Below are positions 18,301-27,004 of a DNA stretch of 64,000 nucleotides, in pieces. Numbering within the stretch: the first letter of the stretch is position 1; each line of letters opens with the position of its first letter. The notes under the pieces are model-generated. The model did no database searches. It was not told the DNA's origin and worked only from the letters and a program-made list of their open reading frames with translations. Both the position numbers and the translations under genes were made by a program. Source of the DNA: Mesoflavibacter sp037029465 (lineage in GTDB: Bacteria; Bacteroidota; Bacteroidia; Flavobacteriales; Flavobacteriaceae); assembly GCF_037029465.1 (NCBI RefSeq), contig NZ_JAYMEM010000018.1, forward strand, positions 35,448 to 99,447, written 5' to 3'.

Positions 18301-18424
18301 GATAAGGAAACATGTCTAGCACGTAATATTTAGGTTTTTCGCTGTTGTTTTCGGCTTTAAAAGTTTCGTTTTTGGCCCAATACTGTTGCCAATGGTCTTC
18401 TATCTTTTTAAAATCGTATTGCAT
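15383..18424 (-). CDS. leuS: leucyl-tRNA synthetase
   Basis: A class I synthetase charging tRNA-Leu. HVGH at residues 48-51 is the HIGH motif, within DMFPYPSGAGLHVGH; MSKSKYNVVNPD supplies KMSKS; the CP1 editing domain holds TTRPDTIFGVSFM. The 1013-residue length exceeds the usual 860 or so, mainly through insertions after DWSREV and before KMSKS; I recall long LeuRS proteins as normal in Bacteroidota. The start is the ATG at 18424: a TTG ten codons upstream belongs to a TAAATTTG promoter element (18452-18459). Ends at the terminator 15321-15350. Confidence 0.97.
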   Translation of the reverse strand: MQYDFKKIEDHWQQYWAKNETFKAENNSEKPKYYVLDMFPYPSGAGLHVGHPLGYIASDIYARYKRHKGFNVLHPQGYDSFGLPAEQYAIQTGQHPAITTKTNIATYRKQLDKIGFSFDWSREVRTSNPEYYKWTQWIFIQLFNSWYNVDSDQAEDISTLETLFSSEGNATVNAVCDETVETFSAEEWQAFSSEKQQDILLKYRLTYLAETEVNWCPALGTVLANDEIVNGVSERGGHPVVRKKMTQWSMRISAYAERLLQGLDSIDWTDALKESQRNWIGKSVGASVTFNVKDHNETIEVFTTRPDTIFGVSFMTLAPEHDLVSKITTSEQKDEVNAYIKATAKRSERDRMADVKTISGAFTGAYAEHPFTKEPIPIWIGDYVLASYGTGAVMAVPCGDQRDYDFAKHFNIEIPNIFEGVDISEEAFADKEKTVIANSDFLNGMNYKKATKRAIFELEQIGQGQGKTNYRLRDAVFSRQRYWGEPFPVYYVNGMPQMIDQKHLPITLPEVEKYLPTETGEPPLGRADVWAWDTQLNQVVSNDKIDDKTVFPLELNTMPGWAGSSWYFFRYMEEQANRGNAFATEDALNYWENVDLYIGGSEHATGHLLYARFWTKFLKDRHFVNVDEPFKKLINQGMILGTSAFVYRVESLPMIGKKSTGNIQDNAVRSIFSSSIYVSDILAKSIEDDTISSDLWAKIVGKINKEINEVNETLPEGETKYGQTNMLKVSALHVKVQYVNASDKLDVEGLKEDSEFGDDFKGAIFIGENGEIIEGDNDVYKVGREVEKMSKSKYNVVNPDQICEDYGADSLRLYEMFLGPLEQAKPWNTAGITGVHGFLKKLWKLYVDDNGLKITDAEPTKDNLKTLHKTIKKVEEDIENFSFNTSVSTFMIAVNELTAQKCTSRDILQPLLILVSPYAPHIAEELWHQLGNDMSISTAPFPVFEEKHLVESSKNYPISFNGKMRFTLELPLDMSKDEIEKTVMAHEKTQEQLQGRTPKKVIIVPGKIVNIVG

Positions 18425-18451
18425 CTTGTTGTTTTTCGGCTTATAAAAGCG

Positions 18452-18459
18452 CAAATTTA
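18452..18459 (-). promoter_or_regulatory. TAnnTTTG promoter for leuS
   Basis: TAAATTTG on the minus strand, 27 bases upstream of the ATG at 18424; it overlaps the alternative TTG start and rules it out. Confidence 0.65.
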
Positions 18460-18551
18460 AACTTATTATAACAATGTTGAAAGTTTAAACGTTGTAAACA
18501 TTAAGCAATCCAAAATATTTATATTTTTACGGTATAATCTAACATCGTTTT

Positions 18552-19427
18552 ATGAGTTCATCTTTTGACAGATATCAAAAAAGACGTTTAATTTCGTCTT
18601 ACTTTTCAGTTGTAATTAGCATCGCTTTAGTACTTTTTCTATTAGGAATTGTTGGCTTTTTATTGCTTAACGCGAAAAAAGTAACCGATTTTATGAAAGA
18701 AAACGTAAACGTAACAGTGTATTTAAAAGACACTGCTAAGGATGTTGAAATAAAACAACTTGAAAAAAGTCTAGCGCTTGCAGACTATGTAAAAACAACC
18801 GATTTTGTATCTAAAGACGACGCTGCAGAAGCAATGAAATCTGAATTTGGTGACGATTTTATGGATCTAGTTGGTTATAATCCTTTACAAAATAGTATTG
18901 ATGTAAAGTTGAAAGCCGATTTTTTAACTAACGAAAAGTTAGAAGAATTAACTGCTTTAGCACAAGAAAAAAGCTTTGTAGACGAAGTTAAATACGACGA
19001 AAGTCTTGTTGAGCTTATTAATAGCAACGTTAAAAAAATAAGCTTTTGGGTATTATTACTTAGTGCTATCTTCACTTTAATTGCTGTACTTTTAATTAAC
19101 AGTTCTATTAGATTATCTGTTTACTCTAAACGATTTACCATTAAAACTATGCAAATGGTTGGCGCTACAAAAAGCTTTATACGCAGACCTTTTGTTTGGA
19201 AAAGCATAAAACTAGGTATTCTTGGTGCTGTTGTAGCATTAATAGGACTTGGTTTTGTAGTGTATTACGTAGATAAAATGTTTCCAGAATTAGCACTTAG
19301 ACAAAGTTTAATATTAATTGGCGGTTTATTTTTAGCCGTTTTCTTATTAGGGATTATTATCACTTGGATAAGTACACATTTTGCTACACAGCGTTTTTTA
19401 AACTTAAAAACAGACCAGTTGTATTAA
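18552..19427 (+). CDS. ftsX: cell-division ABC permease FtsX
   Basis: A 291-residue inner-membrane protein with the FtsX layout: an N-terminal cytoplasmic stretch (SSFDRYQKRRL), one membrane helix, a periplasmic domain of about 110 residues with VNVTVYLKD, then three helices in a C-terminal FtsX/MacB-type permease domain with the SVYSKRFTIKTMQMVGAT coupling region. With FtsE it couples ATP hydrolysis to activation of cell-wall hydrolases at the septum. FtsE is not in the window. A peptide gene and DUF3098 follow on the same strand. Confidence 0.95.
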   Translation: MSSSFDRYQKRRLISSYFSVVISIALVLFLLGIVGFLLLNAKKVTDFMKENVNVTVYLKDTAKDVEIKQLEKSLALADYVKTTDFVSKDDAAEAMKSEFGDDFMDLVGYNPLQNSIDVKLKADFLTNEKLEELTALAQEKSFVDEVKYDESLVELINSNVKKISFWVLLLSAIFTLIAVLLINSSIRLSVYSKRFTIKTMQMVGATKSFIRRPFVWKSIKLGILGAVVALIGLGFVVYYVDKMFPELALRQSLILIGGLFLAVFLLGIIITWISTHFATQRFLNLKTDQLY

Positions 19428-19443
19428 ATAACTTTAACACCTT

Positions 19444-19459
19444 TTAACGTTAGCGTTAA
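19444..19459. repeat. short perfect palindrome after ftsX
   Basis: TTAACG-TTAG-CGTTAA, a six-base perfect inverted repeat 17 bases after the ftsX stop. It could be a protein-binding site or mRNA hairpin; no T-run follows. Confidence 0.35.
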
Positions 19460-19566
19460 CAATACTTCACACTTTAGCACGTTATATTTACTTAACCAAA
19501 AAAATTAAGTGCGACTGACCAAACCATTACTTTAAAAAGTTTAATTAATCCCTAAAATTAACGGTT

Positions 19567-19710
19567 ATGAAAAGAGTAACGTTTGTATTGATAGGTCTTA
19601 TAGCAATTGTAATTTACATTGCCAAAGCAAAACCAGAAGCTAATAATAAAGTAGCACAAGTAGAAAAGGTAAGTCCAAAAAAACATACCATTAAACATAT
19701 ATATGATTAA
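19567..19710 (+). CDS. 47-residue single-pass membrane peptide, unknown function
   Basis: An ATG-started frame of 47 codons between ftsX and DUF3098. The translation starts MKRVTFVLIGLIAIVIYIAK, a basic end followed by a membrane helix or signal anchor; the remaining 27 residues are hydrophilic and lysine-rich, ending HIYD. An A-rich leader and conserved operon position support a real gene, but I do not recognise a family. It could be a small partner of FtsX or a chance frame. Confidence 0.5.
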   Translation: MKRVTFVLIGLIAIVIYIAKAKPEANNKVAQVEKVSPKKHTIKHIYD

Positions 19711-19750
19711 TTTAAAAAGTTTAAATTTGTCTTATAAATAATAAATCATC

Positions 19751-20008
19751 GTGGGCGAAAGTAAAAACAAGAACAAAAACAATCTTAAAACCGAATTGGT
19801 TTTTAAAAAGCACAATTATAAGTTTATGTTCATAGGTCTTGCTCTTATGGCGCTTGGATTTATACTTATGTCTGGCGGTGGAAGTGATGACCCTAATGTG
19901 TTTAACCCAGAAATTTTTAGTTGGAGACGCATTAGACTAGCACCAACATTGGTTATTATTGGTCTTGGCGTACAGGTTTATGCAATACTATCTAAGCCTA
20001 AAAATTAA
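19751..20008 (+). CDS. DUF3098 small membrane protein
   Basis: An 85-residue protein with two membrane helices, matching DUF3098: FKKHNYKFMFIGLALMALGFILMSGGGSDDPNVFNPEIFSWRRIRLAPT carries the family core, cited here in parts around residues 18-66. The start is a GTG at 19751. In related genomes I recall DUF3098 lying between ftsX and uppP; here uppP is displaced to 28100. Function unknown, perhaps linked to FtsX or envelope synthesis. Confidence 0.88.
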   Translation: MGESKNKNKNNLKTELVFKKHNYKFMFIGLALMALGFILMSGGGSDDPNVFNPEIFSWRRIRLAPTLVIIGLGVQVYAILSKPKN

Positions 20009-20016
20009 TCTACCCT

Positions 20017-21141
20017 TTATAATTTTGATTTAAGTATAAAATCTTTAGTGATTTGATTTAAATAAGTCTCTGTATTTGCTAAAGCATCTTCAAAGTTTTT
20101 TGCTTTATCCATAATGGATGCGCTGTATTGTATGCCTATTTTTTGAAGTGCCTCTTGACTTAAATCTACACTACCACAAAATGTTGCAACTTTAATCCCT
20201 TGTGGTTTTGCAGATTTTAAGATACCATCTATTGCTTTACCTGAAAGTGTTTGACTATCTAGCTTGCCTTCACCTGTGATAATCCAATCTGCGTTATCTA
20301 TTTTTGCATCAAAATTAGCTATCCGTTTTACTAATTCTATTCCTGGTGATAGTGTTCCGCTTAAAAAAGTAATACAACCTGCACCCATTCCGCCAGCTGC
20401 TCCTGCTCCAGCAATGTCTTGAATATTTGTATTGAAATGACCATCTAAAACTTTTGAAAAACTTTGAAGACCTTGATCTAAATATTCAATATCACTTTTT
20501 GAAGCACCTTTTTGTTTTGCGTAGACATGTGCTGCACCATTTGTACCAAAAAGTGGATTAGTGACATCACAAGCAATTTGAATGTTAACCGTTTTTAATT
20601 GTGCATCAACATGCGTATCATCAATAGATTTAATATTAATTAGCTCGCTACCAATTGGCTTCACTTGGTTATTAGTTTTATCTAAAAAACGATATCCTAA
20701 AGCGGTTGCCATACCAATACCGCAATCGTTTGTAGCACTTCCACCAATTCCTAAAATGATGTGTTTTGCACCTTTATTAATCGCATCGAGAATTAATTGT
20801 CCTGTACCAAAAGTTGTGGTATTCATACAATTTTGCTCTTTCGGTTTTAAAAGCTTTAAACCTGATGCTTCAGCCATTTCTATAAAAGCTGTTTTAGACT
20901 CTTCGGCGTATAGATAGTTTGCCTTTATCTTATTAAATAACGGATTATTAACTTCAACTTCTATGTTGTTTCCATTAAGGTAATAATTAACAACTTCGAT
21001 AGTACCATCTCCTCCATCTGCTAACGGTACATTAATGACCTCTGCATTGTCGGTTTTCTTTAAAATTGGCGCTACGATGTTACAAAACTCTAAGCCTGAT
21101 AATGAGCCTTTATACTTGTCTGGTGCTAATACAATTTTCAT
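20017..21141 (-). CDS. glycerate kinase
   Basis: A 374-residue glycerate 2-kinase of the GlxK/GarK family, phosphorylating D-glycerate to 2-phosphoglycerate for glycolysis. Signatures are APDKYKGSLSG at the N-terminus, PLADGGDGT, GIGGSATNDCGIGMATALG and ITGEGKLDSQTLSGKA. It is the last gene of the minus-strand block symporter-hydrolase-kinase (3-base gap to the symporter). That position makes sense if the hydrolase releases glycerate from a glycosylglycerate. No genes for glyoxylate or glucarate breakdown are near. Confidence 0.95.
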   Translation of the reverse strand: MKIVLAPDKYKGSLSGLEFCNIVAPILKKTDNAEVINVPLADGGDGTIEVVNYYLNGNNIEVEVNNPLFNKIKANYLYAEESKTAFIEMAEASGLKLLKPKEQNCMNTTTFGTGQLILDAINKGAKHIILGIGGSATNDCGIGMATALGYRFLDKTNNQVKPIGSELINIKSIDDTHVDAQLKTVNIQIACDVTNPLFGTNGAAHVYAKQKGASKSDIEYLDQGLQSFSKVLDGHFNTNIQDIAGAGAAGGMGAGCITFLSGTLSPGIELVKRIANFDAKIDNADWIITGEGKLDSQTLSGKAIDGILKSAKPQGIKVATFCGSVDLSQEALQKIGIQYSASIMDKAKNFEDALANTETYLNQITKDFILKSKL

Positions 21142-21144
21142 TTT

Positions 21145-22851
21145 TTAGCTTAATATATTAGGTAAAAATGAACTTATTATAAGTATAAAAATAAAGAATG
21201 AAATTAGTATAATACTTTCCTTTTTAAATAGATCTTTAAAGCTAACTTTATAGTCTATATCTATTTGTTTTGCAGGTACTTTATGGGTTAATTTACTTAC
21301 TAAAATTGCAACTAAAATTGCAATTATAAATCCTGTAAGATTATACCAAATCCAAAAAATATCTGGCACATTCTTATATCCTAAATCTGCTAATGCTAAA
21401 TGAATAGAATCTTGACCCGAATAAAACTGACCTTGTGTAAAAAAGTAGACTAACTCTGGTAAGTATTTAAAAATAAGATTTACTGCTACCGATGTTATAA
21501 TGGCAGCATTCATACCAATATGATTAACTTTTTTTAAGAATATTGCAATAACAAAAGCAGCTAATATTGGTCCATAAAACAAGGATGTAATAGCATTAAT
21601 AAGCTCTATAACTGTGCTTTGGCTATTACCAAAAAGATATGCTGCAAGTATACAAACTACACCCCAAAAAACAACAAGTCCTTTAGATAACACCATATAG
21701 CGTTTTTCGGACAGCTTGTTTTTTCCGCTATTAAAAAAATCTTCGATAGTTACAGCACTTAACGAATTAATTGTAGAACTTAACGAAGACATTGCTGCAG
21801 ATAAGATACCAACCATTAAAATACCGATTAGTCCGTTTGGCAAATATTTGGTAATAAATACAGGCATCATTAAATCTGGTTTTATACCAGAAGCTGCGTA
21901 TTCTGCAGGATAATGTACACGCGTTGTTTCTTGTATGCTTTGGTAAAACTCTGGGATATTACTTACTAAATAACCAATAATTAATCCCATAATACAGTAT
22001 ACTAATACTACGGGAAATCTTAGCAGTCCATTAGCCATTAAAAGTTTTCTAATTGTACCTTCATCTTTTGCAGATAATAAGCGTTGTGCTTGGGTTTGAT
22101 CTGTACCGTAGTACGATAAATACAAAAACAAACCACCTAAAAGCATTGGCCAAAAGCCATATTCTTCACCTTGGAAAATTCCTAAATTAGACAGGTCTAT
22201 CACCTGTAATCTTTCGGAATTAAAGCCTGTAAATGTTCCGGTATCTTCCATTAAAGAATAACCAACAATAAGGCAAATTATTAATCCTGAAAACAGAATT
22301 ATCATTTGTATTGCGTCGCCCCAAACAACAGCTTTCATACCACCTTGATACGAATAGATAAGTGTTACAATACTTATAATAATTAACGTCCAATGAAAAC
22401 TTATACCTACTACAGCTTGTATAATTAACGCCATAGTAAATACCATTACACCTGTTCCTAAAGCTCTACTAATTTGAAAAACAACACTAATTAATTTTCG
22501 AGTTGATTTAGAAAAGCGACGTTCTAAATATTCATAAATACTAACAATACCAGATTTGTATAAAGGTGGAATTATGAAAAACATTATACCAATCATAGCT
22601 AGAGGAACACCAAACTCAAAGGTTAGCCATTTTAATCCTCCGTTAGCTTTTAAACCAACAAAAGCTGGTGCTGAAATAAAGCTAATGGCAGATAATTGGG
22701 TTGCCATAGTTGATAAACTTAGCGGAAACCAACCTAAGCTTTTTCCTCCTAAAAAATAATCTTTAGAATCTTTATTTTCTTTGAAGAAATAGCCCATAGC
22801 CACAAAACCTATGAGGTAAACAATTATAATGGTGTAATCTAGCCAATTCAT
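21145..22851 (-). CDS. sodium:solute symporter (SSS family)
   Basis: A 568-residue inner-membrane transporter with about 14 helices. DYTIIIVYLIGFVAMGYFF and the KDYFLGGKSLGWFPLSLSTMATQLSAISFI region are typical of SGLT/PutP-type Na+ symporters, with G-rich helix TM6 near YSYQGGMKAVVWGDAIQM. Sits 11 bases after the hydrolase gene and 3 bases before glycerate kinase, so it probably imports the glycosylglycerate or its product from the periplasm (inference from context). Confidence 0.92.
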   Translation of the reverse strand: MNWLDYTIIIVYLIGFVAMGYFFKENKDSKDYFLGGKSLGWFPLSLSTMATQLSAISFISAPAFVGLKANGGLKWLTFEFGVPLAMIGIMFFIIPPLYKSGIVSIYEYLERRFSKSTRKLISVVFQISRALGTGVMVFTMALIIQAVVGISFHWTLIIISIVTLIYSYQGGMKAVVWGDAIQMIILFSGLIICLIVGYSLMEDTGTFTGFNSERLQVIDLSNLGIFQGEEYGFWPMLLGGLFLYLSYYGTDQTQAQRLLSAKDEGTIRKLLMANGLLRFPVVLVYCIMGLIIGYLVSNIPEFYQSIQETTRVHYPAEYAASGIKPDLMMPVFITKYLPNGLIGILMVGILSAAMSSLSSTINSLSAVTIEDFFNSGKNKLSEKRYMVLSKGLVVFWGVVCILAAYLFGNSQSTVIELINAITSLFYGPILAAFVIAIFLKKVNHIGMNAAIITSVAVNLIFKYLPELVYFFTQGQFYSGQDSIHLALADLGYKNVPDIFWIWYNLTGFIIAILVAILVSKLTHKVPAKQIDIDYKVSFKDLFKKESIILISFFIFILIISSFLPNILS

Positions 22852-22862
22852 TTAGTTGCTTT

Positions 22863-24173
22863 TTAGTCTTTTAATAAATCTAGTAATAATGCTGCACTCC
22901 AAGAAAAGTTATTTCCTCCGTAACCAGCATTTTCTGTTACAGATTTTCTAGAATCTAAATATTCGTAGAAACCATATTTTTCGATTAGCGTTATAGAATC
23001 TTCTTTTACACGATTAGCAATATCTGTAAACCCATAATTATTTAGTCCGTTATAAAGCATCCAATTAAGGTTTATCCAAATTGGTCCACGCCAATATTTT
23101 TTAGGGTTAAATCTATCACTTTCTGGATCGAAAGATGCACAAAGATAACGGTCTTCTCCTCCAAATTTTTCAATTAGCGTTTTTACCATTACCTCAGCGT
23201 GTTCTTTTGTTGGTATATTAGAAAATAAAGGTGCAAAAGATGAAGACGAAAGATGTTCTATCTGCTTTTCATTTCTTAAATCGTAGTGTACGTAACCTCC
23301 TAATTTTTCGTTATAAAGCTTTTCGTTAAATCTTGTTATTGCCTTTTCTTGCCAAGCTTTTAATGTACTTATTTTATCTTCGGAATCGCCAATCATTTCA
23401 TACAACTCAATTAATGCTTCGTTAGATTTAATAAGCATAGCATTAAATAATGGGTCTTGTACTAAGAATGGTGATAATTCTGCAATTTTTGCATCATCGT
23501 AATTATGCGCTTTTGCAATTTCAATTAAATGAAGATAGTAATCATACTCTCTATTTGTTGGTCTTTGTGCTGCATCGACGTGAGTGGTATCTCGTCTTTC
23601 AAACTTATAGTTTGGCGGATCCATAGTCTCCCAAATATCGTCCCAAATTGGTGAATTATCTGTACCAGATTCCCAATTATGGTATATGAAGACTAAACCT
23701 TCTTGATTTGGGTCTCTGTGATTGTAAAAATGTTGATGGTTAAAGAAAACTTTGTCTATGTTTTGCTTAATAAAATTTAGCATATCCTCTTTATCATCTA
23801 CAATATCATAAATTTCTTTAAGTACAAACCCTAGTACTGGCGGTTGTGTCATACCAGTTGTTCTATGACTTTTTGATGCTAATGGATGAAGTTTTGATAA
23901 GTGAAAATCTGGACCTGGAAAATAGGTATCACTATCATTATGAAATACAATATGAGGGATAAATCCGTTTTCCCATTGTGCACTTAATAACGCTTCTATT
24001 TCTCGTTTTGCTTTATTGCTATCGTAATGGGCAAATCCGATAGCTATGAAGCCTGAATCCCAATTCCATTGAAAAGGATATAAACCTTCACAAGGAATTG
24101 TAAAACCTTTATCTTCATTAAAATTAGCTTCAAGAATATGTTTTGCTTTTTCTTTTAGGTTTTCTTTACTCAT
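22863..24173 (-). CDS. GH63-like mannosyl-/glucosylglycerate hydrolase (MGH1-like)
   Basis: A 436-residue (alpha/alpha)6-barrel glycosidase without signal peptide, hence cytoplasmic. FQWNWDSGF (34-42), SGTDNSP with Asp172 as the likely general acid, and ENAGYGGNNFSWSAA with Glu414 as the likely general base follow the pattern of the mannosylglycerate and glucosylglycerate hydrolases of GH63 (family knowledge). Trehalase and amylo-glucosidase relatives share the fold and are the alternative. The adjacent glycerate kinase supports a glycerate-releasing reaction. The gene follows a terminator-like hairpin after the TonB receptor. Confidence 0.8.
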   Translation of the reverse strand: MSKENLKEKAKHILEANFNEDKGFTIPCEGLYPFQWNWDSGFIAIGFAHYDSNKAKREIEALLSAQWENGFIPHIVFHNDSDTYFPGPDFHLSKLHPLASKSHRTTGMTQPPVLGFVLKEIYDIVDDKEDMLNFIKQNIDKVFFNHQHFYNHRDPNQEGLVFIYHNWESGTDNSPIWDDIWETMDPPNYKFERRDTTHVDAAQRPTNREYDYYLHLIEIAKAHNYDDAKIAELSPFLVQDPLFNAMLIKSNEALIELYEMIGDSEDKISTLKAWQEKAITRFNEKLYNEKLGGYVHYDLRNEKQIEHLSSSSFAPLFSNIPTKEHAEVMVKTLIEKFGGEDRYLCASFDPESDRFNPKKYWRGPIWINLNWMLYNGLNNYGFTDIANRVKEDSITLIEKYGFYEYLDSRKSVTENAGYGGNNFSWSAALLLDLLKD

Positions 24174-24197
24174 AGTTTGTTTTGATATAAAAATTGT

Positions 24198-24238
24198 AAA
24201 AAAAGCATCGGCATTACGATAAATAATACCAATGCTTT
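24198..24238 (-). terminator. terminator between the receptor and hydrolase genes
   Basis: Minus-strand arms AAAGCAT (plus 24232-24238) and ATGCTTT (plus 24202-24208) with further inner pairs GG/CC and ATTA/TAAT, followed by T7. Partial read-through would give the downstream genes lower expression than the receptor. Confidence 0.65.
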
Positions 24239-24257
24239 AAGACATAATTAAATAATT

Positions 24258-26924
24258 TTAGAAATTAAATGTAGTGGTAATAAATAATCGTCTTGGTAAT
24301 ATTGGTCTTCCGTAAAAGAAGTCACCATCTGCAGATTGTCCTGCAATACCAGCTCTTGGATTTCCTTCTGTAAGTCCAGAACTATCAAATAAGTTAAATA
24401 CAGAGAATCCTACTCTTAAATTACTATTGTCTTTAGTTTTAAAAGTATATCCTGCACCTAATCTTGCTATAGTGATTGCGTCTAACTCTACGTTATTAGT
24501 ATCGTCTGTAAATTTTGCACCAGTATGGTTAAGAGAAAATAAAGCGTCAAATTGGCTATTGTCATAATTTAGAGCAAACGACCCTAAAAAGTTAGGTTGC
24601 CTTCCTATTTCATTTCCTTCGTTAATTGTAGTGATGCCTCCATTAACTAAATCTTCTGTTTGATTTGTTGTAATTTCATGATTTTGATACGTTAATGTTG
24701 CTGATGCTGTAAATGCATCTGTTATTTTATAGTTACCTGTTGCTTCTAGTCCTAATGTTTTTGTAGATTGTTCGCTACGACCTTGGTCTACTAACTCTCC
24801 GTTAACAATTGCTTGATCAATTCTAATACGATCACTTAACCCTACGTAATAAGCTGCAGCAGAACCTGAGAACTTAGATGTACCAAATTTTGCTCCTATT
24901 TCTCCTTGTAAAATTGTTTCAGCGTCATAATTTGTGTCTCTAATTCCTGGCGTTGGTGCAAAACCACGTTGTTGTGGGAAAAAGAATCCTCTTGAGAAGT
25001 TAGCATATAAATTTGTAGACGCTGTTAGCTTATATAAACCTGCAAGTGATACAGCCCAATCTGTTGCTTCAATTTCACCTGTTGTAAATGTACCGTCTGT
25101 ATATCTTACGTTTTGAAGATCTGAAGTTAAATTAGCATCATCATAAACTTGGCTTTCTGCTAAGTTTCCTCTTCTAAATGTTCCTTTTGTAGATTCTATT
25201 CTAAAACCAACATCAAAACGCCATTTATCTAAAACCATCTCGTCAGTAATATAAAATGCTGTTCTACTTTGGTTTAAAAAGTTATTAGTTGTCATACCTA
25301 TTCTGTTATATAAACCTCCTTGAGAGTAAATAACATTATCTCCACCAGCATTTGTATAACTTAAGTTTATAAGACGTGGATTATTATTAAATTCTGAAAG
25401 CACTCTATATTGATAATTAACATCTTCTGCTTCTGTACGTGCCAAGAATGTACCCGCTGTATAAGTATGTATACCGTTTTCTGATTTAAAAACTAAATTA
25501 GCCTCTCCAGAATAGTCTGTCATTGGTCTTAATCTATCAATGTGTAAATTTTCAATTACTAAATCATTACCATTAATTTGTTGTCCTGATCCACCTAAAT
25601 AATTTGCAGTATAATCTATGTTATTTGGTGCTACAGCAGTTACATAATCTGATAAAGTAATAGGATTACCATAATTACCGTCACCTCCAACATATAAAGC
25701 AAAATTGTGTTGATAGTTAGCATATTTTACTTTAGACTTAAATTTTAAATTATCTGTTAAATCGTAATTAAAGTCTGCTAAAATATATCCTCCTTTAGTG
25801 TAAACACCATCTCCTATAGGGCTGTCATAATTTCCGCCAGGTGTTAAAAAAGATGTGTTAGCCAATTCTCCTGTTAATAAAGATTGTACCTCATCACCAT
25901 CATTACCATTTAATCGCTCTCTTGATCCTCCTTGAAGAGGTAAAGGCATAAAAAATTGTGCGCGGTCATTTATAAACTGACCATGTACTGTAAAAAATCC
26001 TTTATCAAATTTTTGTTTAATATTAGCTCTTAATTGAAATCCTCTAGTATCTAATCCTGTATCTATAGGACCTTCGTCTTTTCTAACAAAACCAGTTACT
26101 GCGTAGTAAGTATTCGAGTCTTCTCCTCCTAATTGTCCTCCTGAGTAGAATTCAGTTTTTAATCTTCCATCTGTACCATACTCTAAATTAAGGATATTTT
26201 CATCATTAGAATCTCCTGTTTTACTAGTGTAATTAATAATACCTGCTACAGAACCAGCACCGTATAAAACTGCTGCTCCACCTCTAACAAATTCTACACC
26301 TTTAAATCCTAAATCTGGTCTTGCATACACATCATGAGCAGAAGAGTTAAGACCAAACGTACTCATTAATGGCATACCATCGTATTGTAATGGATTAAAT
26401 ACGTATTGCCCACCAGAAGGTAAACCTCTTACAAAAAGGTTAGTAGCTGTTTCTCCTCCACCACCTTCTGCAGTAATACCAGGAATACTACGTAAAACAT
26501 CTGCCTGGCTATTTGCAGATAACTTTGTAATGTCTTTTTGTTTAACAGAACTTATAGACATTGGTGTCTCTTTTTGAGATCTAAAAGTAGAAGACGCTGT
26601 AAGCACAACTGTTTCTAATGCATTTTCTCCTTCTTGTAAAACAACGTTAATATTCACTTCACTGTTATTACAATCAATACTTTGTTCGAAAGTATCAAAA
26701 CCAACGTAAGACACTTGTAAAGTCTGTTGACCTGTCAAACTTGTAGTAAACGTAAAATTACCCTCAAAATCTGTAACAGCTCCAAAGTCACTATTCTTAA
26801 TAATAATATTAGCTCCCATTATAGGCGTATTATTTGCATCTGAAACTTTTCCTTTAATGACAGTCTGAGAAAAGGCAGAAATAATACTAATCATCATTAA
26901 AGATGTAAGTAAAAATTTTTTCAT
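24258..26924 (-). CDS. TonB-dependent outer-membrane receptor (sugar/compatible-solute type)
   Basis: An 888-residue protein with a signal peptide ending ISAFSQ, an N-terminal carboxypeptidase-regulatory-like domain (KGKVSDANNTPIMGANIIIKN), then a plug domain (VLRSIPGITAEGGGG, FVRGLPSGG, VEFVRGGAAVLYG) and a 22-strand barrel ending in an aromatic residue (TTFNF). No SusD lipoprotein gene follows, as expected for a small substrate. First gene of the putative glycosylglycerate locus, divergent from the LacI regulator and sharing its operator region. Substrate assigned only by context. Confidence 0.92.
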   Translation of the reverse strand: MKKFLLTSLMMISIISAFSQTVIKGKVSDANNTPIMGANIIIKNSDFGAVTDFEGNFTFTTSLTGQQTLQVSYVGFDTFEQSIDCNNSEVNINVVLQEGENALETVVLTASSTFRSQKETPMSISSVKQKDITKLSANSQADVLRSIPGITAEGGGGETATNLFVRGLPSGGQYVFNPLQYDGMPLMSTFGLNSSAHDVYARPDLGFKGVEFVRGGAAVLYGAGSVAGIINYTSKTGDSNDENILNLEYGTDGRLKTEFYSGGQLGGEDSNTYYAVTGFVRKDEGPIDTGLDTRGFQLRANIKQKFDKGFFTVHGQFINDRAQFFMPLPLQGGSRERLNGNDGDEVQSLLTGELANTSFLTPGGNYDSPIGDGVYTKGGYILADFNYDLTDNLKFKSKVKYANYQHNFALYVGGDGNYGNPITLSDYVTAVAPNNIDYTANYLGGSGQQINGNDLVIENLHIDRLRPMTDYSGEANLVFKSENGIHTYTAGTFLARTEAEDVNYQYRVLSEFNNNPRLINLSYTNAGGDNVIYSQGGLYNRIGMTTNNFLNQSRTAFYITDEMVLDKWRFDVGFRIESTKGTFRRGNLAESQVYDDANLTSDLQNVRYTDGTFTTGEIEATDWAVSLAGLYKLTASTNLYANFSRGFFFPQQRGFAPTPGIRDTNYDAETILQGEIGAKFGTSKFSGSAAAYYVGLSDRIRIDQAIVNGELVDQGRSEQSTKTLGLEATGNYKITDAFTASATLTYQNHEITTNQTEDLVNGGITTINEGNEIGRQPNFLGSFALNYDNSQFDALFSLNHTGAKFTDDTNNVELDAITIARLGAGYTFKTKDNSNLRVGFSVFNLFDSSGLTEGNPRAGIAGQSADGDFFYGRPILPRRLFITTTFNF

Positions 26925-27004
26925 GTTATATATATTTTGTGTTAGTGAGGCTAAAATATTATCAAATAGTTAAATTTTTATCAAAAAAATTAATAGATTC
27001 GCAC

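Noticed and set aside
20017..26924. Classical SusC/SusD polysaccharide utilisation locus
   Set aside because: There is no SusD-like lipoprotein and no secreted glycanase; the hydrolase has no signal peptide, so a small-molecule substrate fits better.
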